Of a DNA stretch of 64,000 nucleotides, positions 26,334 to 35,376 are shown piece by piece. Location: contig CAVQCJ010000006.1 in assembly GCA_963711005.1 (NCBI GenBank), positions 558,001 through 622,000 on the forward strand. The letters are read 5' to 3'. Each line of letters starts with the position of its first letter. The stretch's first letter is position 1. The notes beneath the pieces were generated by a model that was given only the letters and a program-made list of their open reading frames with translations, had not been told where the DNA came from and did not search any database. Source of the stretch: CAVQCJ01 sp963711005. GTDB lineage: Bacteria > Actinomycetota > Actinomycetes > Prado026. Both the position numbers and the translations under genes were made by a program.

Positions 26334-27077
26334 TCAGACCCGGCGCAGCACGAGCAGGAGATTCCAGGTGGCGACCTCGCGCAGTCCGGGAATGCGGACG
26401 ACCCCTGACGCCCAGCCCGGGTAGTAGCGCGGCCGAGCCGACAGCAGCCGCGCGCGAGGCTGGGTGCGGGCCCATCGCAGACCGTCCGCGACCGAGACCC
26501 GGAACAGGTTCTCGTCCACACGGTTCTTCGGCTGGTGCCCGTACTTGCGGGTGTAGCGACGGGCGGCGTTCCGACCGCCGAGATAGTGGAACGGGGACGT
26601 CTCGTGACCGCCCCACGGGGACAGCCAGTTGGTGTAGGCGACCACGACCAGGCCGCCGGGCCGTGTCACCCGCACCAGCTCGTCGCCCAGCCGCCCGGGG
26701 TGGTGCACGTGCTCGAAGACATTGCTGCAGAACGTGATGTCGACCCGGCCGTCGGCCAGCGGAAGGTTCTCACCGTCGGCTACGACGGCGGGAACCGGCG
26801 CCGGCGCGTGCCGCAGCGGGGTCACGGCGTCCAGGTCGTCGTCGACGGCCAGGTACCGGGCCCCCCGGGAGGAGAAGGCCGCAGCGAACTCCGGCCGTCC
26901 GGCACCCACGTCGACGACCGTCCGACCCAGCAGCGGTTCGAAACGCGCGACGAGCCCGACCGAGTCCTCGGCCAGCAGGCCGTAGAAGCGACCCGGGTCG
27001 GATTGCTCGACTGCGAAAGCCCGCAACAGCGCGACCGAGCGGCGCAGTCCGTCGTCGGCCGGTTGGGTGTGCACCAC
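26334..27077 (-). CDS. Class I SAM-dependent methyltransferase next to the AftD-like gene
   Basis: 247 residues. Motif I is VVDVGAGRPEFAAAFSSRGARYLAVD (about residues 54-79), then the ADGRVDITFCSNVFEHV block. The post-catalytic part has an unusual WLSPWGGHETSPFHYLGG segment and a C-terminal LRWARTQP..RYYPGWA region shared with actinobacterial glycan-cluster methyltransferases. It lies one base upstream of the AftD-like gene, so it probably modifies an arabinan or its lipid carrier. It starts at GTG 27077 with a TAGCAT box 6 nt before it. Confidence 0.82.
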   Translation of the reverse strand: MVHTQPADDGLRRSVALLRAFAVEQSDPGRFYGLLAEDSVGLVARFEPLLGRTVVDVGAGRPEFAAAFSSRGARYLAVDDDLDAVTPLRHAPAPVPAVVADGENLPLADGRVDITFCSNVFEHVHHPGRLGDELVRVTRPGGLVVVAYTNWLSPWGGHETSPFHYLGGRNAARRYTRKYGHQPKNRVDENLFRVSVADGLRWARTQPRARLLSARPRYYPGWASGVVRIPGLREVATWNLLLVLRRV

Positions 27078-27083
27078 CGGCGC

Positions 27084-27089
27084 ATGCTA
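27084..27089 (-). promoter_or_regulatory. Leaderless -10 box of the methyltransferase-AftD operon
   Basis: TAGCAT on the minus strand with a 6-nt gap to GTG 27077. Confidence 0.5.
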
Positions 27090-27251
27090 GCCGCGCGGCG
27101 GCATCGACCAACGCGCCGCGCGCGGGGATGCGGCGCCCGTCCGAGTGGTTCATCGCCAACCCCCGCGCACCCCGTCTACTGGTGAGTAGTGTTCAGCCCC
27201 ACACGAGGGCCATCGGGGGGTCCCCGACTGCGGCAGAGGGGATCGACATCC

Positions 27252-28388
27252 GTGCGGATCCTCGTGTTCACCTGGAGGGACGCGGGTCACCCGGAGGCCG
27301 GGGGCTCCGAGACCTTCGTCGAGCGCGTATCGGCCGGCTTGGTCGCGCTGGGGCACGAGGTCACCATCTTCACCGCGCGCTACCCGGGCGCCGCCCAGGT
27401 CGAGGACCTGGACGGACGCCGATACCTGCGTCGCGGCGGGCGCTACTCGGTCTACGCGCGCGCAGGCGCCCACCTGCTGCGGCACGGGCACACCTACGAC
27501 GCAGTCCTCGACATCCAGAACGGGGTGCCGTTCTGGACGCCCTTGTGGACGCGCACCCCGGTGGTGGACGTGGTCCACCATGTGCACCGGGAGCAGTGGC
27601 CCGAGGTGTTCGGACCCGTCAGGGCCAGGCTCGGCTGGTGGCTGGAGTCGGTCGCCGCGCCCCGGGTGTACCGGCGTCGGCCGTACCTGACTGTGTCCGA
27701 GGCCACCCGGCTCGAGCTCGCCGAGCTCGGCGTCTCACCCGAGAGGGTGCACGTCGTGTACAGCGGCAACGACCTGCCGGACGCGGCGCTCACCGCCCAC
27801 GTACCGCGCACCGAGCAGCCGTCCATGGTCGTGCTCGGCCGTCTGGTCCCCCACAAGCGGGTGGAGCTGGCCATCGAAACGCTCGCGCAGCATCGCCAGC
27901 AGTTCCCGGACCTGCGACTGACCGTGGTCGGTCAGGGGTACTGGGAACCCCGGTTACGCGAGCACGCCAAGGTCCTCGGGGTCGACCAGTCCGTGGAGTT
28001 CACCGGCTTCGTCGATGAGGCCAGCAAGCACCGACTGCTGGCCCGCTCGTGGCTCGCACTGCTCCCGTCGGTCAAAGAAGGCTGGGGCCTGGCGGTGGTC
28101 GAGGCGGGGGTGCACGGCACTCCGACGGTGGCGTTCCGCTCGGCCGGAGGTACGGCCGAGTCGGTCCTCGACGGAGAGACCGGGCTGCTGGCCGGAGACG
28201 ACGCCGAGTTCGTCGAGCTGGCAGGACGGGTGCTCTGGGACGAAGAGCTGCGCCGGACGCTGGGCAAGTCCGCCGCAGAGCACGCGCGCCGGTTCAGCTG
28301 GGAGCGCACTGCGGCAGACGTCGCGGCACTGCTCACCAGGACAGCCGGGACAGATCCGGAGCAGCGAGTCAGGTCGAGTCGTACGTGA
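27252..28388 (+). CDS. Glycosyltransferase family 4 protein
   Basis: 378 residues starting VRILVFTWRDAGHPEAGGSE, a GT4/GT-B protein. The N-terminal acceptor domain has the GGSE loop; the C-terminal nucleotide-sugar domain has VVLGRLVPHKRVELAIE (about residues 196-212), VVGQGYWEPRL and the LLPSVKEGWGLAVVEAGVHGTPTVAF donor-binding E(x7)E block (about 274-299). It is cytosolic, probably adding a mannosyl- or related residue to a lipid-linked glycan. GTG 27252 is taken with the GAGGGG sequence 12-16 nt upstream. It is convergent with the small membrane protein gene, overlapping it by 20 nt. Confidence 0.85.
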   Translation: MRILVFTWRDAGHPEAGGSETFVERVSAGLVALGHEVTIFTARYPGAAQVEDLDGRRYLRRGGRYSVYARAGAHLLRHGHTYDAVLDIQNGVPFWTPLWTRTPVVDVVHHVHREQWPEVFGPVRARLGWWLESVAAPRVYRRRPYLTVSEATRLELAELGVSPERVHVVYSGNDLPDAALTAHVPRTEQPSMVVLGRLVPHKRVELAIETLAQHRQQFPDLRLTVVGQGYWEPRLREHAKVLGVDQSVEFTGFVDEASKHRLLARSWLALLPSVKEGWGLAVVEAGVHGTPTVAFRSAGGTAESVLDGETGLLAGDDAEFVELAGRVLWDEELRRTLGKSAAEHARRFSWERTAADVAALLTRTAGTDPEQRVRSSRT

Positions 28389-28542
28389 TCAGCGGCGCCT
28401 GGATGGGCGCCTGACCACCGACACTGCCCGCGTGGACCAGGGCGACGGCCGCGAGACCGGCCAGCGCGATGCCGACCAGGATCGCCAGCAACGTCACCAG
28501 GATGAAGCCTTCGTCGCCGCGCTGAGCCTGGCGCCGTGTCAT
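28369..28542 (-). CDS. Small single-span membrane protein at the end of a glycan operon
   Basis: 57 residues, MTRRQAQRGDEGFILVTLLA. The N-terminus is basic; one transmembrane helix follows (FILVTLLAILVGIALAGLAAVALV, about residues 13-36) and then a short outside tail (GGQAPIQAPLITYDST). The ATG overlaps the stop of the upstream GT-C-like gene (ATGA), so it is translationally coupled. GAGG lies about 8 nt before the ATG. The FILVTLLAIL stretch after a charged N-terminus is reminiscent of type IV pilin-like N-termini, but there is no clear prepilin peptidase site. I do not recognise a family. It is probably a helper of the upstream membrane protein. Confidence 0.6.
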   Translation of the reverse strand: MTRRQAQRGDEGFILVTLLAILVGIALAGLAAVALVHAGSVGGQAPIQAPLITYDST

Positions 28543-30338
28543 CGTGGAAACCTCACCTGGTCCGGACCGTTTTCGGAGGGTAGCAGCCTGACCCGACGGC
28601 GGCTGCTGATCCGCCAGCCCGCCGCGCCAACTGCCGTCAGGCCGAGCACCACCCACCCGACGCCGGCCCACGCCGGCGGGCGGCCCGGCGCGGCGCCGGC
28701 CGGACCGACGTCGACGACGAGCAGCTCCGGCCCTTCGTGCAGAACGGGAAGACCTGCGAGCAGCCGGCGGTACCGGTCGGCGTCCGGTGCCGTCAGGTCC
28801 ACCACGGCAAGCCGGACCCCCTGGGCGCGCAGGACCGGTACCAGCCCGGATCCGGTGCGGAGCGCCGCCCGCACGGCAGCGGCGCGCGAGTCCTCACCCC
28901 GGACGGTCATCGTCGCCAGCGGCAGGTCGTCGTTCACGACCACCACCCGGTCCAGCAACCTGGGCAACGGGTCCAGCTCCACACGATCGGCATTCCAGGC
29001 GAATCGCCGGTAGTAGGTGAAAGGGAACGAGACCACGTCGCCGCGGCCGGGAAAGCGGGCCACCTGGCTCTGCACCGCCGTCCACTCGGCCGGGAGCGGG
29101 ACCGCGTCCAACCGGCCGTGCGCACCCCAGGCGAGGCTCGGGAGCACCACGAGCGGGACGCCGACCACGAGCACGGCGACGGCCCCGGCCCACGGCCGTG
29201 CCACCCGTGCGGCCAGCAGACGGTCCACCGCCAGGCCGGCACAGAGGCAGACCAGAAGTACGGTCGGCATGAGCAGCTTCTGTCCGTCCCGCAGCAGGCC
29301 ACCACCGGGCAGGTTCAACACCGACCAGCGCACCAGCACGCGCAAGCCCGGCGTCGACCCTGCGGCGGCGGCCAGCAAGCCCGCGGCTCCGGCCACGACC
29401 AGGCCCGCTCCCCCGGCCGATCCGGTCCGGACGAGGACGGGCAGCCCGAGAACCATCGAGGTGAGCACCGCGGCCAGCGCGCAGAGCGCCAGCACGAGCA
29501 CGGCACGCTCGGCGGGCCACGTCGCCGGGTTCCACATCCCGCCGAGGGTGAGCAGGCTCCCCCACGTGCCCAACGGGGTGTCCGGGCGGGCGGCGAACGC
29601 GGACACCCCGGCCGGATCGGCGGGCAGACGCCCCGACGGTGCCACGGCCGGCAGGACCCAGACGAGAGCGGCGCCGACCGCCGGGACCGCGACGACCAGG
29701 AACCGCCGCCACACAGGCAGAGACATCCTCCCGGCGGTCGCCGGCCAGCAGGCGACACAGGCCGCGGTGGTGCCGACGACGAGCAGCGACGTCGACCCGC
29801 ACAGACCTCCGGCCACCACCCAGCAGGCGGTCGACGCCGCTGAGCCGGGGACTCCTTCGCGCAACCGAGCGGCCGCGTGGACCGCCCAGGGAAGGACGGC
29901 CAGCCCGAGCAGGAACGTCCAGTGGCCGATGACGAGCCGCTCGAGCACCCACGGGTTCCACACGTAGAGCACGGCTGCGCTGAGCTGCCCGGCCGGCCGG
30001 CCGGACAACCGAGCGGCGCCGGCGCCGGCGAGCACCAAGGCCCCGAGCAACAGCCCCTTCTGCAGCAGGTCGGCAGCGACGAGATGTCCCAGGACTGCGG
30101 CCAGGAGATCGTCGGGAACCGCCCGTGGCAGCGACCCGTCCATGCCCCAGGTGCTCGCAGTGACCGGCATGCGCGGCACGAAGACCATGTCGTAGGTGAG
30201 CGTGAAGCCGCGATGAAGAAGGACAGGCCCAAGAGCCACCAGCCCGGCCACAAGCCCAACCAAGGCGCCCAGAACAGCAGGTCGAGGCTTGCGACCCGCG
30301 GTCGCGTCGACCGCCGGCGCGTCGATCACGCCGCTCAT
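28539..30338 (-). CDS. Large multi-spanning GT-C-like membrane protein
   Basis: 599 residues with about 12 predicted transmembrane helices and a C-terminal extracytoplasmic domain (about residues 430-550) followed by a final helix. Loop 1 has an acidic LTYDMVFVPRMP. A long mid-protein region ends with VRWSVLNLPGGGLLRDGQKLLMPTVLL, an Arg-Asp-x-Gln-Lys feature of membrane glycosyltransferase-like proteins of actinobacterial glycan clusters. The nearest description is a polyprenyl-phosphate-sugar-dependent GT-C, but no signature fixes this. It overlaps the zinc-ribbon methyltransferase (ATGA, 4 nt) and the small membrane gene (4 nt). Confidence 0.6.
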   Translation of the reverse strand: MSGVIDAPAVDATAGRKPRPAVLGALVGLVAGLVALGPVLLHRGFTLTYDMVFVPRMPVTASTWGMDGSLPRAVPDDLLAAVLGHLVAADLLQKGLLLGALVLAGAGAARLSGRPAGQLSAAVLYVWNPWVLERLVIGHWTFLLGLAVLPWAVHAAARLREGVPGSAASTACWVVAGGLCGSTSLLVVGTTAACVACWPATAGRMSLPVWRRFLVVAVPAVGAALVWVLPAVAPSGRLPADPAGVSAFAARPDTPLGTWGSLLTLGGMWNPATWPAERAVLVLALCALAAVLTSMVLGLPVLVRTGSAGGAGLVVAGAAGLLAAAAGSTPGLRVLVRWSVLNLPGGGLLRDGQKLLMPTVLLVCLCAGLAVDRLLAARVARPWAGAVAVLVVGVPLVVLPSLAWGAHGRLDAVPLPAEWTAVQSQVARFPGRGDVVSFPFTYYRRFAWNADRVELDPLPRLLDRVVVVNDDLPLATMTVRGEDSRAAAVRAALRTGSGLVPVLRAQGVRLAVVDLTAPDADRYRRLLAGLPVLHEGPELLVVDVGPAGAAPGRPPAWAGVGWVVLGLTAVGAAGWRISSRRRVRLLPSENGPDQVRFPR

Positions 30339-31213
30339 CGTCGGGTGGCCACGACCTGCAGGGCAGGCCGAAGTCGCCGGTTCAGCAGGCGGGCGGCGAT
30401 GACGACTGGTACGGATGCAACCGCCGCCCATCGGGTCGAGCGGGTGCCGAGCACACCGTCGCCGCCGACCGCAAGACGGCTTGCTCGCCGCCGAATCACG
30501 CTGGCGGCCTCGACGGACAGACTGTCCGCCAGTGGACGGGTGACGGAACGGACCGCCAACCCCGACCTGGCCATCAACAGGGCCAGGGACTGAGCCGAGA
30601 AGAAGCGGATGTGGGTCGGGTCTTCCAGCATCCACCAGGCCCATCCGGCCAGCGACAGCCCGGTCGAGTCGCCGGCCGGCGTGACGAGCACGACGCGTCC
30701 GCCAGGTCTGGCGAGCCGGGCGCAGGCGCCGGCGAACGCCCAGGGGTCAGGCACATGCTCGACCACGTGCACACCGAGGACCAGGTCCTGGCTGTCGAGC
30801 CCTTCGGCCACGGCATCGACCGGGCCGACGAACAGTCGCCCTCCTGCCGCGACCGCCGGGTCGACGGCGAGGCCGAGAGCTCCCGGGTCTGCGCCCGCCA
30901 CGTCGGCGCCGTCGTCGAGGAACCGGCGCAGAAGCGCACCCGAGCCGAACCCGGCCTCGAACACTCGCGGTGGCCTCGAACCGTCGTGTGCCGGTAGCTC
31001 GGCCCGCACCCGCCGGTAGGTCAGCGCCAGCCGTACCCGGTCGAGCTCCGCCGCACCGCCCCATGCGCTGGCTCGGTGACCGGCGGGGCACCGAGCGAGA
31101 TCCCGCTGCACGTGCCCGCAGGTCCGGCAGCGGTCCAGGGTCTGCCCGGGGGCGAGCCGCCACTCGGCGAGGTGGCCACCACAGATCTCGCAACGGTTGC
31201 GCGGCGGTGTCAT
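30335..31213 (-). CDS. Methyltransferase with N-terminal zinc ribbon
   Basis: 292 residues. The N-terminus has CEICGG and CRTCGH (about residues 8-13 and 29-34), a four-Cys zinc ribbon as in sugar C-methyltransferases and related enzymes, then PPRVFEAGFGSGALLRRFLD (SAM motif I, about 82-100) and DLVLGVHVVEHVPDPWAF. It probably methylates a sugar or a nucleotide-linked sugar. It overlaps the glycosyltransferase gene upstream by 4 nt and the GT-C-like gene downstream by 4 nt, so the four genes form one tightly coupled operon. Confidence 0.8.
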   Translation of the reverse strand: MTPPRNRCEICGGHLAEWRLAPGQTLDRCRTCGHVQRDLARCPAGHRASAWGGAAELDRVRLALTYRRVRAELPAHDGSRPPRVFEAGFGSGALLRRFLDDGADVAGADPGALGLAVDPAVAAGGRLFVGPVDAVAEGLDSQDLVLGVHVVEHVPDPWAFAGACARLARPGGRVVLVTPAGDSTGLSLAGWAWWMLEDPTHIRFFSAQSLALLMARSGLAVRSVTRPLADSLSVEAASVIRRRASRLAVGGDGVLGTRSTRWAAVASVPVVIAARLLNRRLRPALQVVATRR

Positions 31214-32100
31214 CTCCGGCCGGCCCGCCGCCCTCGCCAGGCACCGACCGCGTACGCACCTGCCTCGACCGAGCGCAGCACCACCAGTCCCGCCGCGTGC
31301 ACGGGGTCGGCCAGCATCCGCCTCCGGTGTCGCGCGAACGACGCCACCGTCGCCAGCGCCTGAGCTGTGACGGCACCGGGGTTGGCCGCGGCGAACGCCG
31401 GCAGGCTCTGGCCGTAGTAGATGCGCTTGCGAGCCACTTCGCGCAACGTCAGCCGGCCTTCGTCATGGTCGATGAATGCCGCGGCGTGGCCAAGCTGGGC
31501 GCCGTCCGCTCGCAGCCGCAGGCGCAGGTCGGCGTCTTCGGGACCGGACATCGTGACGTCGAAGCCACCCAGGTCGATCAGGAGGTCCCGTCGCACCAGC
31601 CTCGGGTTGAACAGGTGGGGGTCGTCCAGGTAGCAGCTGCGTTCGAGGGTTCGGCAGGCCGTCCAGAAGCCCCGGCCGACAGTCCGCTCGGGGATCGACA
31701 CGGCGGACACCCCGGTCCGCGCCGCCTCGGCCATGGCCGCCGAGAGCACCCCCGGCTCGAGCACCATGTCCGCGTCGATCCAGAGCACCCAGGTGCCCGC
31801 GGCTTCGCGGGTCCCGAGGTTGCGCTGGGCGCTGCGCTCCGGCCCGGCCACCAGGACGCGGTCGGCCAGCTCGGCCGCGATCTGGGCGGTCCGGTCCGCG
31901 CTGTGGTTGTCCACGACGATCAGCTCGTAGGAGGGATAGTCCTGCGCGAGCACCGAGCGCAGGCATGCCCGCAGCGTGCGCTCGACGTCCTTGGTGGTGA
32001 CCACGACGGACACGTCCGGGTGCTCGCCGGACCCGTTCGGGAGCCGAACCGGCCGGTCGCCGCTCGACCAGGCCTCAGGGCCGTTGCTTCGATCGGTCAC
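31210..32100 (-). CDS. Glycosyltransferase family 2 protein
   Basis: 296 residues, GT-A fold: VSVVVTTKDVERTLRACLRSVLAQ at the start, the VVDNHSADRT nucleotide loop, the metal-binding WIDADMVL (DxD, about residues 112-119) and the catalytic MSGPEDADLRLRLRADG region (about 183-199). It is cytosolic or membrane-associated and uses a nucleotide-activated sugar. GTG 32100 is chosen because the GT2 fold begins after a short tail; GGAAGA lies about 10 nt upstream. It is first gene of the 32100-28369 operon. An upstream GTG at 32241 would add 47 unrelated residues. Confidence 0.82.
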   Translation of the reverse strand: MTDRSNGPEAWSSGDRPVRLPNGSGEHPDVSVVVTTKDVERTLRACLRSVLAQDYPSYELIVVDNHSADRTAQIAAELADRVLVAGPERSAQRNLGTREAAGTWVLWIDADMVLEPGVLSAAMAEAARTGVSAVSIPERTVGRGFWTACRTLERSCYLDDPHLFNPRLVRRDLLIDLGGFDVTMSGPEDADLRLRLRADGAQLGHAAAFIDHDEGRLTLREVARKRIYYGQSLPAFAAANPGAVTAQALATVASFARHRRRMLADPVHAAGLVVLRSVEAGAYAVGAWRGRRAGRR

Positions 32101-32259
32101 GGCGGCGCAGTCTTCCAGACTCCGCGGCGCAGAGTCCGCAACTGCCTTGTGGGTCTGGCGAGCCGCCGCCGCTGCTAGCCTCCCTCGGTCGATAGCCTTT
32201 CCACCGCGCCCGCGAGCGCAGCAACAGGTGACCGGACGCACGCGGAGGTCGAGAGCTCA

Positions 32260-32613
32260 GTGACTGAAGACGATGCTGCCGCCCAGCCCCATACCGAGGC
32301 CCGGGCCGTCCTGTCGATGACCGTAGGTGCTCGGCTGAGCCTCGTCGCGAGCCTCTTGCTACTGATTGTTGCCGCGTACCTCTTCTGGGGACCCATCGGG
32401 CACGACGTGGCCAACGGCTTCCCGGCGAACTGCGGCAGTGCGGCGAAACCGCCGCACGACACACTGGGCAAGGCTGTCTGCGGGTCCGTCAACGACGTAC
32501 GGCTGGCACAGGCCGTCTCCGCGCTGGCAGCTGCGATCGTCGTAGCCATCGGGGGGTTGTTCTCCTTCGGCTTCACTCGCGTCGTTACCCGGCACACTCG
32601 CACCGCTCCCTAG
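32260..32613 (+). CDS. Two-helix membrane protein
   Basis: 117 residues with transmembrane helices at about residues 27-43 (LSLVASLLLLIVAAYLF) and 87-103 (AVSALAAAIVVAIGGLF). A Cys pair is in the loop (NCGSAA; AVCGSV), consistent with an extracytoplasmic disulphide. The family is not recognised. It lies 2 bp before the methyltransferase gene and diverges from the glycan operon. A weak GGAGG sits about 11 nt before the GTG. It may be a subunit of the surface-glycan machinery; this is inference from position. Confidence 0.62.
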   Translation: MTEDDAAAQPHTEARAVLSMTVGARLSLVASLLLLIVAAYLFWGPIGHDVANGFPANCGSAAKPPHDTLGKAVCGSVNDVRLAQAVSALAAAIVVAIGGLFSFGFTRVVTRHTRTAP

Positions 32614-32615
32614 CC

Positions 32616-33374
32616 GTGGACTTCCCCGAGTACTACCGGGAGAACGTCACGTACATCGAGCACGACGACCGCAGGATCGACAAGATCGTCGACATCGTCG
32701 AACGGCTGTCGCCGCAGGTCGTGCTCGATCTCGGCTGTGGTACCGGCTGGCTCATCCACCAGCTCCGTCGCAGAGTGCGTTCGACGCTCGTGGGAATGGA
32801 CATCTTCGCGGCGGTCCCATCGGACGGGTGGTCGTACGTCGCGGCGGACGTCACCCGAGGGCTTCCCTTCGCCACCGGTTCCTTCGACTGCGTCATCGCG
32901 GGAGAGATCATCGAGCACCTGCCGGACCCGGACAGTGCGCTGCGCGAGATCCACCGGGTGCTCGTACCGGGTGGCAGCCTCGTCATCTCGACGCCGAACA
33001 TGGTTTCGTGGGCCAACCGTGTCCTCGTTCCCCTCGGTGTGCAGCCACTGGGCACCGAGACCAGCACCGTGGTGGCTCTGGGTCGGCGGTGGCGGCTCCT
33101 CGGTCAGGGCAACCGCGTGCAGGGACACCTGAAGGTGTTCAGCCACCGGGCTCTCGCCGAGATCCTCGAGCGCTACGGGTTCCGGGTGGTCGCTCGGCAC
33201 GGTATGCCCGCGGAGTTCCCGTTCCCGGCGTCCGCTGTCGACCGCCTCTTCACGCACTTCGTCCCGTTGGCGTCCGACCTGCTGTACGTCGCCCGGCGCC
33301 AGCTTCAACCGGTCGCGCCCCAGCCGCCCCGACCGTACGACCCTAAGGCCCGCCGCTGGGAGCGCCGGAGCTGA
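32616..33374 (+). CDS. Class I SAM-dependent methyltransferase (Methyltransf_11 type)
   Basis: 252 residues: VVLDLGCGTGWLIHQLRRRV (motif I, about residues 35-54), VAADVTRGLPFATGSFDCVIAGEIIEHLPDPDSALREIHRVLVPGG. A FSHRALAEILERYGFRV segment follows, common in methyltransferases of glycan and lipid clusters. GTG 32616 lies directly after the small membrane gene. It overlaps the convergent acyltransferase-SGNH gene by 32 nt at its 3' end. The substrate cannot be told. Confidence 0.83.
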   Translation: MDFPEYYRENVTYIEHDDRRIDKIVDIVERLSPQVVLDLGCGTGWLIHQLRRRVRSTLVGMDIFAAVPSDGWSYVAADVTRGLPFATGSFDCVIAGEIIEHLPDPDSALREIHRVLVPGGSLVISTPNMVSWANRVLVPLGVQPLGTETSTVVALGRRWRLLGQGNRVQGHLKVFSHRALAEILERYGFRVVARHGMPAEFPFPASAVDRLFTHFVPLASDLLYVARRQLQPVAPQPPRPYDPKARRWERRS

Positions 33375-35310
33375 CCTGCGTGCCGCGGGCGGTGCGCCCG
33401 ATGGCGACCAGCTGGGGGGCGAGCCATCGCCAGATCATCTGGACGCCCTCCGGGGTGAAGTGCAGGCCGTCGGTGCGCAGCGGGTCCACCCCGTAGATCT
33501 GGTCGGTGTAGCCGCCTCCGCAAAGAAACCCGAACAGGTCGATGAGGGTGACCTGGCCGGCGTGCCGCGCGGCGTAACGCCGCTGGACGTCGTTCAGCCA
33601 TTGCACCCGCCGGTCGTCGTTGATGACGAGCGGGATCTCGTTCGCGGCGGACTCGAGGACGCGATGACAGGGAACCGTGACCAGCACGACCGGACGCCGG
33701 CCGGCGCCGAGCACGGTCACGCGCCTGTCGATCTCCCGATCCAGGAAGGCCTCGTACGCGGCACTGCCGAACGGCACTGCCGCTCCGGCGACCTCTCGGT
33801 CGAACTGCTCGCCGATCCCCAGCATGAGGACTGCGACGTCCGGCCGGTCCACGGCCAGCTCGATCGGCCAACGGGCGTCGAACCGGCCGCAGCTCGGGTC
33901 CAGCGGCTCGGCCTGGTCCGCCACGATCAACGGGAACGCAAGGAGTCCGCAGCCCAGCTCGGTGCTTCCGCTGACCAGAACCTCCCTCGACGTGGACTGC
34001 TGGAAGTCGTGCCAGAGCCCGTAGGACACGGAGTCGCCAAGCAGGTAGACCCGCACGGCGTCCGGCGCCGGTGCGACGGTCCCGGTGACATGTGCGGCGG
34101 GCACCGCGGACGTGCCGGTGGTCGACGCGAAGATCGCGATCAGGGCCAGGACGCCGGCAGCGGCGGTCACCAGCCCTGGCCGGAACCGTCGCAGCCCGGG
34201 TAGACCTGCGCCGCTCCGGATCGGCCGCTCGACGAGATGGTAGGAAAGCGCCGCCAGCGCGAACGTCACCGCGAAACGGAACACCAGCAGGGCAGGTCCG
34301 CTCATACCGGTGCGCTCCTGGTCCAGCACGACATAGACCGGCCAGTGCCACAGGTAGAGGCCGTAGGAGATCAGGCCCACCGCCGTGAGTCCTCGCCAGG
34401 AGAGGAGCCGGTTCAGCGCGCTGCCTTGACGTGCCCGTGTGGCTCCCGCGATGAGCAGCGCGCACACGAGCGCGGTCAGGAACAGTCCACCGCGGTACAG
34501 AGCCCCCGACAGGTCACGGGCCGTGAGCACGAGGACCAGGAAGCCCAGGAGCCCTGCCCACCCGAGTGCTCCCCAGCCGGGAACCGGCACCTCGAAGGGG
34601 CCAAGCTGTAGGTACGCGCGCGGACCGTGGACCGGCGGATGGTCCGCGCTCCAGGCCGCCAGGAACGCCCCGACGAGCAGGGCCTGGGCGCGCGTGTCCG
34701 TCCCGTAGTAGACGCGCGACGGGTCGACCGCGGGGTCGTAGAGCACAGCCATGAGAAGTGCCGACCCGCCCGCTGCGACGAGCAGCCCGATCTTCAGCAG
34801 CCCACGCCGTCCGGCGGTCAGGCCGAGCCACACCAGGAGCAGGACAGGGAAGATGAGGTAGTACTGCTCCTCGATGCCCAGCGACCACATGTGGCGCAAC
34901 GGTGACGGGTCGTCGTACTGCGCGAAGTACGACTGGCGGGTCAGCGCGAAGCGCCAGTTCGCTGTGTAGCCGAGGGTGCTGAGGGCGTCGAGCCGCAACG
35001 AGTCCCGCTGCGACGACCGGGCCAGAGCCGCCGAGTAGAGGCAGACCGCCACCAGCACGAGGAGAAGCGCCGGGAACAGCCGACGGGCGCGCCGACCCCA
35101 GAATCTCACCAGGTCGACGGTCCCGCGACGGGCGTGCTCCGAGAGCAACAGCCCGGTGATCAGGTAACCGGACAGCACGAAGAACAGGTCGACGCCGAGG
35201 AAGCCTCCCCGGGTCCAGGTCACCTGGCCGTGGTACAGCAGCACCGCCAGCACAGCGATGGCCCGCAGCCCGTCCAGTGCAGGCTGGTACGGCAGCTCGC
35301 GGGCTCTCAC
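33343..35310 (-). CDS. Acyltransferase-3 / SGNH hydrolase fusion (OafA-like)
   Basis: 655 residues. The N-terminal 350 form an acyltransferase-3 domain with about ten helices: PYQPALDGLRAIAVLAVLLYHG (catalytic His), GGFLGVDLFFVLSGYLIT, RFWGRRARRLFPALLL, WSLGIEEQYYLIFP. After a linker comes an extracytoplasmic SGNH domain starting VRVYLLGDSVSYGLWHDFQ (about residues 413-431), with the late TDGLHFTPEGVQMIW His block. Such fusions take an acyl group across the membrane and put it on a polysaccharide. GTG 35310 is preferred because it overlaps the stop of a 20-codon leaderless ORF (GTGA); GTG 35334 is the alternative. Confidence 0.87.
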   Translation of the reverse strand: MRARELPYQPALDGLRAIAVLAVLLYHGQVTWTRGGFLGVDLFFVLSGYLITGLLLSEHARRGTVDLVRFWGRRARRLFPALLLVLVAVCLYSAALARSSQRDSLRLDALSTLGYTANWRFALTRQSYFAQYDDPSPLRHMWSLGIEEQYYLIFPVLLLVWLGLTAGRRGLLKIGLLVAAGGSALLMAVLYDPAVDPSRVYYGTDTRAQALLVGAFLAAWSADHPPVHGPRAYLQLGPFEVPVPGWGALGWAGLLGFLVLVLTARDLSGALYRGGLFLTALVCALLIAGATRARQGSALNRLLSWRGLTAVGLISYGLYLWHWPVYVVLDQERTGMSGPALLVFRFAVTFALAALSYHLVERPIRSGAGLPGLRRFRPGLVTAAAGVLALIAIFASTTGTSAVPAAHVTGTVAPAPDAVRVYLLGDSVSYGLWHDFQQSTSREVLVSGSTELGCGLLAFPLIVADQAEPLDPSCGRFDARWPIELAVDRPDVAVLMLGIGEQFDREVAGAAVPFGSAAYEAFLDREIDRRVTVLGAGRRPVVLVTVPCHRVLESAANEIPLVINDDRRVQWLNDVQRRYAARHAGQVTLIDLFGFLCGGGYTDQIYGVDPLRTDGLHFTPEGVQMIWRWLAPQLVAIGRTARGTQVSSGAPSGGP

Positions 35311-35369
35311 CCGGAGCCCACGCAGCTGACGCACCCGACGGCCGCAGCCGATGCGCGCTCGGGCCCCAT
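35307..35369 (-). CDS. Candidate leaderless leader peptide of the acyltransferase-SGNH gene, with two Cys
   Basis: A 20-residue ORF (MGPERASAAAVGCVSCVGSG) starts 7 nt after a TACCGT box, and its TGA overlaps the GTG of the main gene (GTGA). It carries a Cys-Val-Ser-Cys pair near its end. Position and coupling support it; expression is not shown. Confidence 0.4.
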   Translation of the reverse strand: MGPERASAAAVGCVSCVGSG

Positions 35370-35376
35370 GTCCCGG

